NCBI GenBank assembly: GCA_024229515.1
Contig: JAAESI010000332.1
Location: 1-37,531 of the forward strand
DNA length: 37,531 nt
Direction: 5' to 3'
Source: Pseudomonadota bacterium
GTDB lineage: Bacteria > Myxococcota_A > UBA796 > UBA9615
Shown here in pieces: positions 1 to 8,411 of the stretch. The notes below the pieces were generated by a model. It saw only the letters and a program-made list of their open reading frames with translations. It ran no database searches and was not told the origin of the DNA. The position numbers were made by a program, and so were the translations under genes. The stretch's first letter is position 1; every line of letters starts with the position of its first letter.

Positions 1-85
1 CGACACCCCCGACGCCGGCAGTAAGCGGCAGTAGGCAGACCACCCCGTTTCCCGGCGAAATGGGCGAAATCCGGCGTCCTAGCCA
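1..85. repeat. 85-bp terminal direct repeat, left copy
   Basis: Bases 1-85 are identical, base for base, to 37447-37531. Inside it are two small direct repeats: CGGCAGTAAG/CGGCAGTAGG at 16-35 and GGCGAAAT/GGGCGAAAT at 54-70. An exact end-to-start overlap is what an assembler leaves on a circular contig, but it can also arise when a contig is cut at a dispersed repeat. No gene is visible in it. Confidence 0.97.
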
Positions 86-170
86 GAACAGAAACGCTAC
101 ATGTCGCCCCTGCTGGATCGCGCTTGACAGTCGGACCCTCGCGGCGAGGGCGACCGAAGCGCCTGCCCCG
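86..170. other. non-coding stretch left of the YdeI-domain gene
   Basis: I see no convincing gene between the terminal repeat and the first gene. The only structure is a perfect 15-base palindrome at 136-150 (7-base arms CCCTCGC/GCGAGGG around one base). Confidence 0.5.
136..150 (-). terminator. possible hairpin downstream of the minus-strand operon
   Basis: Arms CCCTCGC and GCGAGGG flank a single base, 20 bases beyond the stop of the YdeI-domain gene. There is no T-run after it on the minus strand, and a one-base loop would force open the inner pairs, so it is at best a weak or Rho-assisted terminator. Confidence 0.2.
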
Positions 171-398
171 CTACGGTGCCTTCGGCCCCCAACACATCTT
201 CATGTAGACGTCCCCGGCCCGGAGCTCCTCCAGCATCTGCGCCACCCGCCGCTGCTGCGTCTCCGTCCGCTTCGCCTTCGTGATCCAGCCGATGTAGTCG
301 TTCCGCTGGTAGGGAGGGCGCGCCTCGTAGGCGTCGTTCAGCCCCGCCTCCGCGATCGCCGCGCGCACCCAGTCCGGCATCGGCCAGCGCTCGCGCAC
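171..398 (-). CDS. YdeI/OmdA-domain small protein
   Basis: A 75-residue protein rich in basic and aromatic residues. Its core (YEARPPYQRNDYIGWI, then KRTETQQRR and RVAQMLEELRAG) matches the C-terminal OmdA part of the YdeI/OmpD-associated family, linked in some bacteria to bacteriocin or antimicrobial-peptide tolerance. The N-terminal DUF1905 part of longer homologues is absent, so this is the short form. I start it at the GTG at 398, because that codon overlaps the last base of the upstream stop (TAGTG), the usual arrangement for translational coupling. It is the last gene of a three-gene minus-strand operon. Its biochemical activity is unknown. Confidence 0.72.
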   Translation of the reverse strand: MRERWPMPDWVRAAIAEAGLNDAYEARPPYQRNDYIGWITKAKRTETQQRRVAQMLEELRAGDVYMKMCWGPKAP

Positions 399-925
399 TA
401 GTTGCCGATCACCACGGAGGCGCCCTGCTTGCTCAGCCACGCCTCGGCCGACTTCCGCTGATCGCCCTGCAGCACGATCTTGCCGCCCTCGACCCGCGCG
501 CCCGTGCCCATCGCCTTGCGCATCGTCCTGGCGAGCCCAACGAGGTCGTCGACCCGGCTGATCGCGACGCCATCGACGACGGTGACCGTCTTGCCGCCGC
601 GCCCCTTGCGCTCCTGACGCACCACCGCCTTGCCCTTGAGCAAGCCCGTCGCGTTCGCCGCCGGCGGGGTCGGCCCTTTTGCGGCCTTCGCCGCCTTCGC
701 CGCCTTCTTCGCCTTCCGCGCCTTGGCCTCCGCCTCTTCGCTCCCCGGCCGCCGCGGCGGCGCCTCCCGCGTCGGCAGCACCGGGATCTCGGGCTCGGGC
801 TCCGGCGCCGACGCGCTCAGCCCCGACGCCTGCAGCGCCGCCGCCAACCCACCGAATCCGCCCGAGCCGGGCGTGTCCGCCGTCGGAGGGGCCCTTCGCT
901 GCTTCTTGTTCTTCTTCTTGCCCAC
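398..925 (-). CDS. SUI1/eIF1-like translation factor (YciH type)
   Basis: A 175-residue protein. The C-terminal half (GKTVTVV..., LARTMRKAMGTGARVEGG, IVLQGDQR...) is the SUI1 domain of eIF1/YciH proteins, which bind the small ribosomal subunit and influence start-codon selection. The N-terminal half is low complexity: a basic start (GKKKNKKQRR), a Pro/Glu segment and an Ala/Lys run (KARKAKKAAKAAKAAK), probably disordered and RNA-binding. The GTG at 925 is chosen because it immediately precedes this basic start and lies seven bases after the upstream gene's stop; the frame stays open further upstream but without a convincing start. It sits between a lipoprotein and the YdeI-domain gene, a grouping that gives no clear functional hint. 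Confidence 0.85.
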   Translation of the reverse strand: MGKKKNKKQRRAPPTADTPGSGGFGGLAAALQASGLSASAPEPEPEIPVLPTREAPPRRPGSEEAEAKARKAKKAAKAAKAAKGPTPPAANATGLLKGKAVVRQERKGRGGKTVTVVDGVAISRVDDLVGLARTMRKAMGTGARVEGGKIVLQGDQRKSAEAWLSKQGASVVIGN

Positions 926-932
926 GAGAGTC

Positions 933-1906
933 CTAGGGAAGCACGACCGCGGTCGTGAGTTCGATGGGCTGGTCCGCCAATTCGGTGCCAACGTTCGGCC
1001 ACGCTTCCCAGCCCGCGCTGTCCGCGATCGAGTAGAGCCAGGTCGCCGTGCCGTCCAGGTACGTGCGCCGGAGCAGCCTCTGGGTGTCCCGCGAGACCCC
1101 CAGGTGCCCCCTGAACGGAGGCCCCTCCACGGTGATCGTGGTGCTCTCGCCGGTGGGCGGCGTGTGCACGTACCAGTCGGTGGGGCCGCCGACGATCAGG
1201 GTACCGTCGCGGACTCGAAGCGTGTCGAAGTCGAAGTCGCTGCTGGGGTGCAGCTCCGTGACCTCGCCGCTGGTCAGGTCGGTGTACTCGACGGCCGGCT
1301 GGCCCGCCGATCCGGTCAGGTGGAACAGGGTGCCGCCGTCCTCCGACAGCTCCAATGCGCCCCCGATCATCGGCCCGACCGGCAGCGGCGTGCGCGTCCC
1401 GTCCGCGTCCACGATCTCGGTCGAGCCATCCTCGTCGAGGATCATCCGAGTCCCATCGGACGTGACCGCCCGGATCTGGGCGTCCGTGGCGTCGGGGGTG
1501 ATGTCGGTCCACTCCCCGCTGTCCAGGTCGAGGGCCGCCACGCCCCACACGTTCCCCTGCGACGAGTGCCAGACGTCGATGAAGAGCGTGCGCGCCTCCT
1601 CCGCCACGTGAAAGTCGCCCGCCGACCGGAGCATGAACGGCAGGTCGGGTACTCGACCATGTTCAGGTCGGCGTCGAACAGAAACACGCTGGTGGTGTCG
1701 CCGGGGTTGGCGGCGGCATAGATCGCCTCCTGGTCCGACTTGGCCACGAACCAGCCTCCGGGCGTGTCCGTCAGTTCGGTCAGCTCTCCTCCCGCGACGT
1801 GGACCGCCTGGCCGGCAGTGGCCGCTCCGAAGGCGACGTAGCCGCCGCCCGCGGGGCACCCCGAAAGCGCCGCGGCGAGGAGCAGGACTGGGAACAAGCG
1901 GTTCAT
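933..1906 (-). pseudogene. beta-propeller-like lipoprotein, split by a -1 frameshift
   Basis: Translation from the ATG at 1906 gives a lipoprotein signal (hydrophobic stretch then LSGC), preceded by a good ribosome site (AGGAGGG). The frame reads sensibly to about 1650. The continuation (LPFMLRSAGDFHV... to the stop at 933) lies in another frame. Adding one G to the GGG at 1647-1649 joins them as EYPDLPFML and gives a protein of about 324 residues. The body has repeating blade-like units (SGEWTDITPD, DGTRMILDEDG, SGEVTELHPS, DGTLIVGG), suggesting a TolB/WD40-type propeller. Loss or miscalling of one base in a homopolymer is the simplest explanation, so the gene may be intact in the living cell. 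First gene of the operon with the SUI1-like factor. Confidence 0.7.
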
Positions 1907-1924
1907 CGAACCCTCCTGGGGCCG

Positions 1925-1930
1925 AAGCTA
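1925..1930 (-). promoter_or_regulatory. possible -10 (TAGCTT) for the lipoprotein operon
   Basis: TAGCTT on the minus strand lies 18 bases before the ATG at 1906, with AGGAGGG between them. It would give a short leader that includes a normal ribosome site. It is back-to-back with the plus-strand hexamer at 1947. No clear -35 box. Confidence 0.35.
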
Positions 1931-1946
1931 CCACCGCTCATCGCGG

Positions 1947-1952
1947 TAGAGT
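1947..1952 (+). promoter_or_regulatory. leaderless-type -10 (TAGAGT)
   Basis: TAGAGT is followed by nine C/G-rich bases and then the ATG at 1962. There is no Shine-Dalgarno sequence, and the spacing puts the expected transcript start at or next to the ATG. One of eight sites with this layout in the window. Confidence 0.5.
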
Positions 1953-1961
1953 CCCCCGCGC

Positions 1962-2411
1962 ATGAGCACCACCACCGCGACCATCGTCATCGACGCTCCC
2001 GTCTCCGCGGTCTTCCCTGTGGTCGCTGACGTGCAGAACTTCCGCAAAGCGGTCCCATCCGTCATCGACATCGTCTTCACCAACGACATCCGCAACGCCC
2101 CCGGGAGCACCTTCCGCGAGACCCGCGTGGTCGCCGGACGCGAGGCCAAGACCGACCTCGAGATCATCGAGTATGTCGCCAACGACCACGTCCGCCTCGT
2201 CTCCAACACCGGCGGCACCCACTGGGACTCCGTGTTCACCACCACGGATGTCGACGGCAAGACCCGGCTCGACCTCGTCATGGAAGCGACCCCCAAGACC
2301 CTCCGCGGCCGCATGACCCTGCCGTTGGTCCGACCCATCCTGAAGAAGGCCCTGATGGCCGACATGGAAGCGGTCAAGGCCTACGTGGAGGCGGACCGAG
2401 CCACCCCGTGA
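1962..2411 (+). CDS. SRPBCC-fold (polyketide cyclase-like) protein
   Basis: A 149-residue protein with the SRPBCC/START-like pattern: an N-terminal strand and helix (TATIVIDAPVSAVFPVVADV, QNFRKAVP), mid strands (FRETRVV, LEIIEYVANDHVRLVS) and a long C-terminal helix (ILKKALMADMEAVKAYVEA). These helix-grip proteins bind hydrophobic ligands, and the family name alone does not give the substrate. The start is the ATG at 1962, just after the TAGAGT hexamer. Its stop overlaps the next gene's GTG start (GTGA at 2408-2411), so it is coupled to the metallophosphoesterase and is first in a run of six co-directional genes. Confidence 0.85.
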   Translation: MSTTTATIVIDAPVSAVFPVVADVQNFRKAVPSVIDIVFTNDIRNAPGSTFRETRVVAGREAKTDLEIIEYVANDHVRLVSNTGGTHWDSVFTTTDVDGKTRLDLVMEATPKTLRGRMTLPLVRPILKKALMADMEAVKAYVEADRATP

Positions 2412-3655
2412 TCACCGGACGCTTCCACCCCGCCGCCGACCGCCTCCTGGTCGTGCTCTCGGACATCGAGATGGGCCCCGGCGGGCCGCTCGATGACTTC
2501 GCTCACGACGACTGGCTCGCCGAGGTGTTGGAGCGCTACAACCACGCCCCCTACCGCGACCTGCCCGTCGACTTCGTGCTCAACGGCGACACCTTCGACT
2601 TCCTCAAGACCCCGGGCCTGTCCGCCCACCCCCACCACGTCACCGACCAGGTCGCCCTCGGCAAGCTGCGTGCCATCGCGGCGGCGCACCCCCGCTTCTT
2701 CGACGTGCTCGGCCGCCTCGTCGTCAACCCGTCGATGGAGCGCCGCGTGCTCTTCATCACCGGCAACCACGATCTGGAACTCGCCTTCGAGGGCGTGCAG
2801 CACCAGATCCGACACCTCGCCGGCCTCGACCACGACGACCCCCGCTTTGTCTTCTGCGGCTTCGAGTACACCGTTGCCGACGTGCACATCGAGCACGGCT
2901 CCCAGTCCGATCCGCTGTTCCGGGTCGATCCCGATCAGCTCTTCGTGCAGCAGGGAGGACGCACGCTCCTGGCCCACCCGTGGGGCGCCGTGGCCCTCCT
3001 CGCCACCGCCATCAAGGCCGGCAAGGACTTCGCCCACCTGGACCGGGTCAAGCCCCGCCAGCGCGTCTTCGACGTCATGCCGGAGGCCAAGGAGCTGCTC
3101 CTGAAGTGGATGTGGGAGTACTGGACCCGCGACTTCGTCCGGGACCTGCTCGCCGGCGCCGACCCCCTCAAGACTGTCAGCTGGCCCATGTTCAAGGAGA
3201 TCCTCTACCGCTTCGGCAGCGGGGACTCCGGCGTCGCGGGCTCTGCCAAGACCTTCGAGGAGCGCCTCCGCAAGGGCGACGGCCCCCGCCTCGCCATCTT
3301 TGGCCACCTCCACAGCGCCGCCTGGCACAGCTTCGCCGGCGGCAAGATCCTCGTCACCGGGGCGTTGCGCGACGAGTTCGCCATCGACGCCGAGGGGGCC
3401 ACCGTCGACGTCATCCCCAAGACCTGGGCCGAGGTCTGGCTCGCCGGGGACCGCGTCGTCCGCTCCGAGCTCGTCGAGGAGCTCGGCCCCGAGCCCCAGG
3501 ACGTTCCCGGCTCCGTGCTCGACTACAGACCCCGCATCCTCGAGCTGCTCGGCAGTGACGGGGAGCGCAAGGCCAGCCTCGCCGAGCGCCTCAAGCACGA
3601 AGCCGAGGCCCGCCGCCCCAACTTCCTCAAGGGGAAGGGACGCCGCACCGGGTGA
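2408..3655 (+). CDS. metallophosphoesterase
   Basis: A 415-residue calcineurin-like phosphoesterase. The metal-binding motifs are in order: SDIEMGPG near residue 19 (first-motif position, but lacking the usual DxH), NGDTFDF around 59-65, GNHD at 119-122, a histidine in HGSQSD, and FGHLHS in the C-terminal third. The GDxxD and GNHD blocks support a two-metal phosphatase, phosphodiesterase or nuclease; the substrate cannot be read from sequence. The histidine expected in the first motif is replaced by a glutamate-containing segment, which is worth noting. Translation begins at the GTG overlapping the SRPBCC stop, and its own stop overlaps the helicase start (GTGA at 3652-3655). Tight coupling to an RNA helicase suggests, but does not prove, a role in RNA turnover. 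Confidence 0.87.
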   Translation: MITGRFHPAADRLLVVLSDIEMGPGGPLDDFAHDDWLAEVLERYNHAPYRDLPVDFVLNGDTFDFLKTPGLSAHPHHVTDQVALGKLRAIAAAHPRFFDVLGRLVVNPSMERRVLFITGNHDLELAFEGVQHQIRHLAGLDHDDPRFVFCGFEYTVADVHIEHGSQSDPLFRVDPDQLFVQQGGRTLLAHPWGAVALLATAIKAGKDFAHLDRVKPRQRVFDVMPEAKELLLKWMWEYWTRDFVRDLLAGADPLKTVSWPMFKEILYRFGSGDSGVAGSAKTFEERLRKGDGPRLAIFGHLHSAAWHSFAGGKILVTGALRDEFAIDAEGATVDVIPKTWAEVWLAGDRVVRSELVEELGPEPQDVPGSVLDYRPRILELLGSDGERKASLAERLKHEAEARRPNFLKGKGRRTG

Positions 3656-6129
3656 CGCTGTCCGTCCCCGATGACGTCTCCAGCGAGTCGCTCCTGGAGC
3701 ACTTCCTGGCCTGGACCGACGAGATCGGTCTGGAGCTGTACGAGGCCCAGGAGGAGGCGATCCTCGAGATCTTCGACGGCCAGTCCGTCGTGCTCAACAC
3801 CCCCACCGGCTCGGGCAAGTCGCTGGTCGCCCTGGCCGCCCACTTCCGCTCCCTCGCCCTCGATGAACGCTCCGTCTACACCTCCCCCATCAAGGCGCTG
3901 GTGAGCGAGAAGTTCTTCTCCCTGTGCGAGACCTTCGGCGCGACCCACGTCGGCATGCTGACCGGCGACGGGGCGGTCAACGCCGACGCGCCCATCGTCT
4001 GCTGCACCGCCGAGATCCTCGCCAACCAGGCCCTCGTGCACGGCGCCGACCTGCCCGTCGGCTCCGTGGTGATGGACGAGTTCCACTACTACTCCGACCG
4101 CGATCGGGGCACCGCGTGGCAGCTCCCGCTGCTGGTGCTGGAGCACGCGACCTTCCTGCTGATGAGCGCCACCCTGGGCGACACCGACACCATCGTCGGC
4201 CACATCGAGGCCCTCACGGGCACCCCCGCCGTCGTCGTGAGCTCCGACGAACGGCCCGTGCCGCTGCACTTCACCTACGCCAAGAGCACGCTGCTGGAGT
4301 CGATCCTCGACCTCGTCAACAAGGATCGAGCCCCCGTCTACCTCGTGCACTTCAGCCAACGCGAAGCGTCCGAGTGGGCCCAGAGCCTCACGTCGCAGAC
4401 CCTCCTGGACAAGGAAGCCCGCCGCGCCCTCCGCGCCGAACTCAGCGGCTTCCGCTTCGACAGCCCCTACGGCAAGAAGCTGCGCCGCTACCTCGAGCAC
4501 GGGGTCGGCGTGCACCACGCGGGGCTGCTGCCGAAGTACCGCCGCCTCGTCGAGCGGCTGGCCCAGCGCGGCGTGCTCGCGGTCATCTCCGGCACCGACA
4601 CCCTCGGCGTGGGCGTCAACGTGCCCATCCGCACCGTGCTCCTGAGCCGGCTCTACAAGTTCGACGGGGTCAAGAGCGCGCTCCTGACCGTCCGTGACTT
4701 CAAGCAGATCGCCGGACGCGCCGGCCGCCGGGGCTACGACACGATCGGTCACGTCGTCGCCCAGGCGCCCGCCCACGTGGTGGAGAACTCCCGCCGCGAG
4801 GCCAAGGCCGCCAGCGGCCAGGGGAACAAGAAGAAGTTCCGGCGCGAGTCCGCCCCGAGGGGCTACGTGCAGTACGACGAGGCCGCCTACCTCAAGCTCC
4901 AGAACGGCACCCCCGAGGCGCTGACCCCCGTGTTCACGGTCGACCACGGCATGCTCCTGAACTTCCTCCAGCGCACCCCCGACGACGTCTACGGCGGCTT
5001 CGCGGATCTGGGCGCCCTCATCGACCGCAGCCACGTCGGCCCCGCCGACAAGGTCCGCCTCAAGACCGACGCCGAGCGCATGCTCGATGCCCTCGCCGAC
5101 GCCAAGCTCGTGCTCGAGGAGACCGGCGGCCTGGCCCCCGACCTGCAGCGGGACTTCACCGTCTTCCACAGCCTCGCGTTGTTCGTGCTCGAAGCGCTGG
5201 AGAAGCTCGACCCCGAGGACGAGCGCTACGCCCTCCGGGTGCTCAGCCTCGTCGAAGCCATCCAGGAGAGCCCCCGAGCCATCCTCAACGCCCAGCGATC
5301 CCGCGCCCGGGGCGAGGCCGTCGCCCAGATGAAGGCCGAGGGGATGGACTACGCCGACCGCATGGAGGCGCTGGAGGAGGTCGACCATCCCAAGCCCGAG
5401 GCCGACTGGATCTACGACCGCTTCAACGAGTACCTCGACCCCCGCCCCTGGCTGGCCGCGGAACACGTCCGCCCCAAGGGGATCGCCCGCGACATGTACG
5501 AAGGCTGGTTCTCGTTCCACGAGTACGTGCGTGAGCTGAAGCTGGAGACAACCGAAGGGGTGCTGCTCCGCTACCTCAGCCAGACCTACAAGATCCTCGC
5601 CCGCACCGTGCCCGAGTCGGCCCGCACCGACGATCTGGTCGATCTCATCGCCTGGCTTCGAGCCGCCGTCGCCCACGCCGACAGCAGCCTCCTGCAGGAG
5701 TGGGAGACGATGCTGGAGCCGGCCGAGTTGGTGGAGTCCGCGGCCCCCCCGCCGCCCCCGGACATCTCCCGCGACGCCCGCTCGTTCCGGGCCCGCATCC
5801 GCGCCGAGATCCACCAGCTCCTGCACGCCCTGCGCCGTACCGAGTGGGAAGAAGCGGCCGGCTGCCTGGCGGGGGAGGGGACCGCCGACGAACTGGAGAA
5901 GGCCTTCGCCGCCTTCCTCGCCGAGCACGAGCGGGTCCGCTTCGACCACACCGCCCGCCTCAGCGAGTACCTCACCATCCACCCTGCCGGAGACCACCAG
6001 TGGGAGGTCAGCCAGGGCCTCTTGGACGCCGAGGGCGAGATGGTCGCGACCCTCGACTTGCGCATCGACCTGCGGGAGGACGCCGCCCCCACGGGTCCGA
6101 TGGTCGAACTCGTCGAGGTCTCGGGTTAG
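3652..6129 (+). CDS. SKI2-like DExH RNA helicase with DUF3516
   Basis: An 825-residue superfamily 2 helicase. Motif I is TPTGSGKS at 50-57, the DExH box is DEFH at about 142-145, motif III is MSATLGD, and motif VI is QIAGRAGRRGYD near 352-363. The conserved C-terminal half (MDYADRMEALEEVDHPKPEA, RDMYEGWFSFHEYV, LLRYLSQTYKILARTVPE) matches DUF3516, found with such helicases mainly in Actinobacteria and relatives. Unwinding of structured RNA is the family expectation. The last 130 residues contain a Pro-rich linker and an NTF2-like-looking tail. It is coupled to the metallophosphoesterase by a 4-base overlap, and its TAG stop forms part of the hexamer that may start the next gene. Confidence 0.92.
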   Translation: MTLSVPDDVSSESLLEHFLAWTDEIGLELYEAQEEAILEIFDGQSVVLNTPTGSGKSLVALAAHFRSLALDERSVYTSPIKALVSEKFFSLCETFGATHVGMLTGDGAVNADAPIVCCTAEILANQALVHGADLPVGSVVMDEFHYYSDRDRGTAWQLPLLVLEHATFLLMSATLGDTDTIVGHIEALTGTPAVVVSSDERPVPLHFTYAKSTLLESILDLVNKDRAPVYLVHFSQREASEWAQSLTSQTLLDKEARRALRAELSGFRFDSPYGKKLRRYLEHGVGVHHAGLLPKYRRLVERLAQRGVLAVISGTDTLGVGVNVPIRTVLLSRLYKFDGVKSALLTVRDFKQIAGRAGRRGYDTIGHVVAQAPAHVVENSRREAKAASGQGNKKKFRRESAPRGYVQYDEAAYLKLQNGTPEALTPVFTVDHGMLLNFLQRTPDDVYGGFADLGALIDRSHVGPADKVRLKTDAERMLDALADAKLVLEETGGLAPDLQRDFTVFHSLALFVLEALEKLDPEDERYALRVLSLVEAIQESPRAILNAQRSRARGEAVAQMKAEGMDYADRMEALEEVDHPKPEADWIYDRFNEYLDPRPWLAAEHVRPKGIARDMYEGWFSFHEYVRELKLETTEGVLLRYLSQTYKILARTVPESARTDDLVDLIAWLRAAVAHADSSLLQEWETMLEPAELVESAAPPPPPDISRDARSFRARIRAEIHQLLHALRRTEWEEAAGCLAGEGTADELEKAFAAFLAEHERVRFDHTARLSEYLTIHPAGDHQWEVSQGLLDAEGEMVATLDLRIDLREDAAPTGPMVELVEVSG

Positions 6130-6132
6130 GGT
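6127..6132 (+). promoter_or_regulatory. leaderless-type -10 (TAGGGT)
   Basis: TAGGGT includes the helicase stop codon and lies 12 bases before the ATG at 6145, with no ribosome site between. It may give the permease its own transcript in addition to read-through. Confidence 0.4.
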
Positions 6133-6144
6133 CCGCCGCTTCCG

Positions 6145-8337
6145 ATGACGGAGATCCGAACCCTCGAGACGCGCGACGCGACCCTGATCGGCCTGGGGGC
6201 GATCGTCGGTGGCGGCATCCTCGCCCTCGGCGGCCACGCCCTCGCCCGCGTCGGACCCGCGGCCATCGCGGTGTTCGCCATCAACGGCATCGTCGCGCTC
6301 CTGACCGCCGGCGCCTTCGCCGAGCTCGCCGCGCGCTTCCCCGTCTCCGGCGGGGCCTACGCCTACGCCCGCAAGATCGTCAGCGTGCGGGCGGCCTTCG
6401 CCGTCGGTTGGATCCTCTGGTTCGCCTACATCGTCGCGGGGGTGCTCTACGCCATCGGCTTCGGCGTGTTCGGCGCGGCGCTGCTGCGCGAACTGCAGGG
6501 CCTGTCGGGAGGGCCGATGCCCGCCTGGCTCGCCTCGTCGTCTCTGGCCCCCGGCCTCGGCTTCCTTGCCATCGTCGGCTACGGGCTCCAGCTGTCTCGG
6601 TCGGGGACCCGCGGGGGGCAGGGCGCCACCTGGGGCAAGCTCGTGGTGTTCGCCCTGCTGATCGCCCTGGGGGCGCTGGCGCTGCCGAGCCTGGGCAGCG
6701 CCCACCTCGTCGCTTCGCTCGATGGCGTCGCGACGGCGCCGCCCGGCCTGTTCGTGGCGACCATGGGGCTCACGTTCGTCGCCCTGCAGGGCTTCGACGC
6801 CATCGCCACGGTCGCCCACCGGGTCAAGGATCCGGGTCGCGCCCTGCCGCGGGCGATGCTGGGGTCGGTGGCGCTCGCCCTCGCCGTCTACCTGCCCCTG
6901 CTCGCGGTCACGGTGGTCGCCGGTCCGGCCGAGGGCACGACGATCCAGCAGCTCGCCCGCAATGAGCCCGACACCGTGATGGCGGCGGCGGCCCGGGGCT
7001 ACGCCGGCGCGGCCGGCTGGTGGCTGGTCGCGACGGCCGCGGTGTTGGCGATGGCGAGCGCGCTGCAGGCCAACCTCATCGCTGCCTCGCAGGTGGCGCG
7101 CTCGATGGCCGCGGACCGCACCCTGCCGCGCAGCCTCGGCGCGGTGGATCCCGATCGCGGCACCCCGACGACCGCGCTGTTGGCGACGGCCCTGGCGATG
7201 ATCGTGATCCTCGCGATCGTCCCCGATCTGGAGTCCGCGGGCGCCGCCGCGTCGCTGATCTTCCTGCTGACCTTCGCGGGGGTGAACGGCCTCGCGGTGC
7301 TCGCGCGCCGCCGCCTCCCGTCCGAGTCCGGCGCGTTTCTCATGGCGCTGTTCCCGGTGCCCCACGTGTTCGCGGGCGTCGTCTGCACGCTGCTGCTGAT
7401 CTCGCAGTTGCTGACCGAACCAGGCGCCACGGCCGTCACGGCCCTGTGGCTGGCCCTCGGCGTGCTCCTGTACAGCGCGGTGTTCGCCGGTCGGGCCGAA
7501 GCGATGGACGCCTTCGCCGAGGGGCACGATCCCCACCTCCTCAGCGCCCGGGGCCGCACCTCGCTGATCCTCGTGCCGGTGGCCAACCCCGATCAGGCGG
7601 GACCGCTGACGGAGCTCGCGGGCGTCGTGTCACCCCCCGGCGCGGGCGAGGTCCTGCTGCTGTCCGTCGTGCGCAAGCGCACCGAGGAGGCACTCCTTCA
7701 AGGCCAGGACGTGCTCCGCCGCGCGCTCTTGCGCACGATCCAGACCGACCCTCCGCCTCAGGCGCTCACGGTGTTCGGCGCCGACCCCGCCAAGCAGATC
7801 CTGCGCACCGCTCGACAGCACCGCTGCAGCGCCCTCGTCGTCGGTCTGAGCAAGCTCGGCGATGGGGCCGGAGGCCCGCTGGAGCGCGTGATCGAGGGTG
7901 CCCGGACCGATCTGGTGGTGCTCCGCGCCCCGCTCGGCTTCCGCGTCTCCGAGGCTCGCCGCATCCTCGTCCCGGTGGGCGGGCGGGCCGCTCACGACGA
8001 GCTCCGGGCGCGCCTGCTCGGCTCCCTGCAGCGCACCGGCGAACGGGAGGTGACCTTCCTGCGTGTGCTCCCGCCGGAGGCCAGCGCGGACGACGAAGAG
8101 GCGGCTCGGAGGCAGCTCCGCCACATCGCCACGGACGAAGCCCCCGGCCGCGCCACCATCGAGGTGGTTCGCTCCGACAGCTTCCCCGCTGTGCTCGCGG
8201 CGCGGTCGGCGGAGACCGACCTCCTCGTGCTGGGCATGTTGCGCATCGGGCGGCGCGGGCGCGGCTTCGGCCGCCAGGTGTTGGACGCGGCCAGCGGCAC
8301 CGACTGCGCCGCCGTGTTCATCGGGAGGAGGGTGTGA
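6145..8337 (+). CDS. APC-family permease fused to universal-stress domains
   Basis: A 730-residue inner-membrane protein. The first part (about residues 1-450) has roughly 12 hydrophobic helices and the APC signature near the N-terminus (LIGLGAIVGGGILALGG, then AELAARFPVSGGAYAYA), so it probably carries amino acids or related organic cations by ion coupling. After a cytoplasmic linker, residues about 470-730 form two Usp-like units with nucleotide-binding-type ends (ALVVGLSKLGDG and LVLGMLRIGRRGRG). Such permease-Usp fusions are known, and the Usp part is thought to sense nucleotides or energy state. The start is the ATG behind the TAGGGT hexamer. Its stop overlaps a small GTG-initiated ORF. 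Confidence 0.9.
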   Translation: MTEIRTLETRDATLIGLGAIVGGGILALGGHALARVGPAAIAVFAINGIVALLTAGAFAELAARFPVSGGAYAYARKIVSVRAAFAVGWILWFAYIVAGVLYAIGFGVFGAALLRELQGLSGGPMPAWLASSSLAPGLGFLAIVGYGLQLSRSGTRGGQGATWGKLVVFALLIALGALALPSLGSAHLVASLDGVATAPPGLFVATMGLTFVALQGFDAIATVAHRVKDPGRALPRAMLGSVALALAVYLPLLAVTVVAGPAEGTTIQQLARNEPDTVMAAAARGYAGAAGWWLVATAAVLAMASALQANLIAASQVARSMAADRTLPRSLGAVDPDRGTPTTALLATALAMIVILAIVPDLESAGAAASLIFLLTFAGVNGLAVLARRRLPSESGAFLMALFPVPHVFAGVVCTLLLISQLLTEPGATAVTALWLALGVLLYSAVFAGRAEAMDAFAEGHDPHLLSARGRTSLILVPVANPDQAGPLTELAGVVSPPGAGEVLLLSVVRKRTEEALLQGQDVLRRALLRTIQTDPPPQALTVFGADPAKQILRTARQHRCSALVVGLSKLGDGAGGPLERVIEGARTDLVVLRAPLGFRVSEARRILVPVGGRAAHDELRARLLGSLQRTGEREVTFLRVLPPEASADDEEAARRQLRHIATDEAPGRATIEVVRSDSFPAVLAARSAETDLLVLGMLRIGRRGRGFGRQVLDAASGTDCAAVFIGRRV

Positions 8338-8411
8338 TCGGCATCCTCATGGCCGCGGTTGACTCCACGTGGTCCGGACTCAAGCTCATGTGGCGCAAGG
8401 AGCTTCGATGA
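8334..8411 (+). CDS. 25-residue overlapping small ORF
   Basis: The GTG at 8334 overlaps the permease stop (GTGA), and the TGA at 8409-8411 overlaps the pirin ATG (ATGA). A purine-rich GGGAGGAGGG lies directly before the GTG. The peptide begins VIGILMAAVDSTW and ends KLMWRKELR: a short hydrophobic start with a basic tail, possibly membrane-associated. The double overlap would let ribosomes pass from permease to pirin without a gap, so this may be a genuine small protein or just a coupling device. No homologue is recognised. Confidence 0.45.
   Translation: MIGILMAAVDSTWSGLKLMWRKELR

Noticed and set aside
1..85. Terminal repeat with small direct repeats as a plasmid origin with iterons
   Set aside because: Only two pairs of short repeats, no A/T-rich segment, no DnaA box recognised and no Rep gene anywhere in the window.
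3523..7536. A 1,337-codon open frame on the minus strand opposite the helicase and permease genes
   Set aside because: Its translation is Gly/Arg/Ala/His-rich without domains, while the plus strand encodes clear helicase and permease motifs. It is an antisense shadow caused by high GC.
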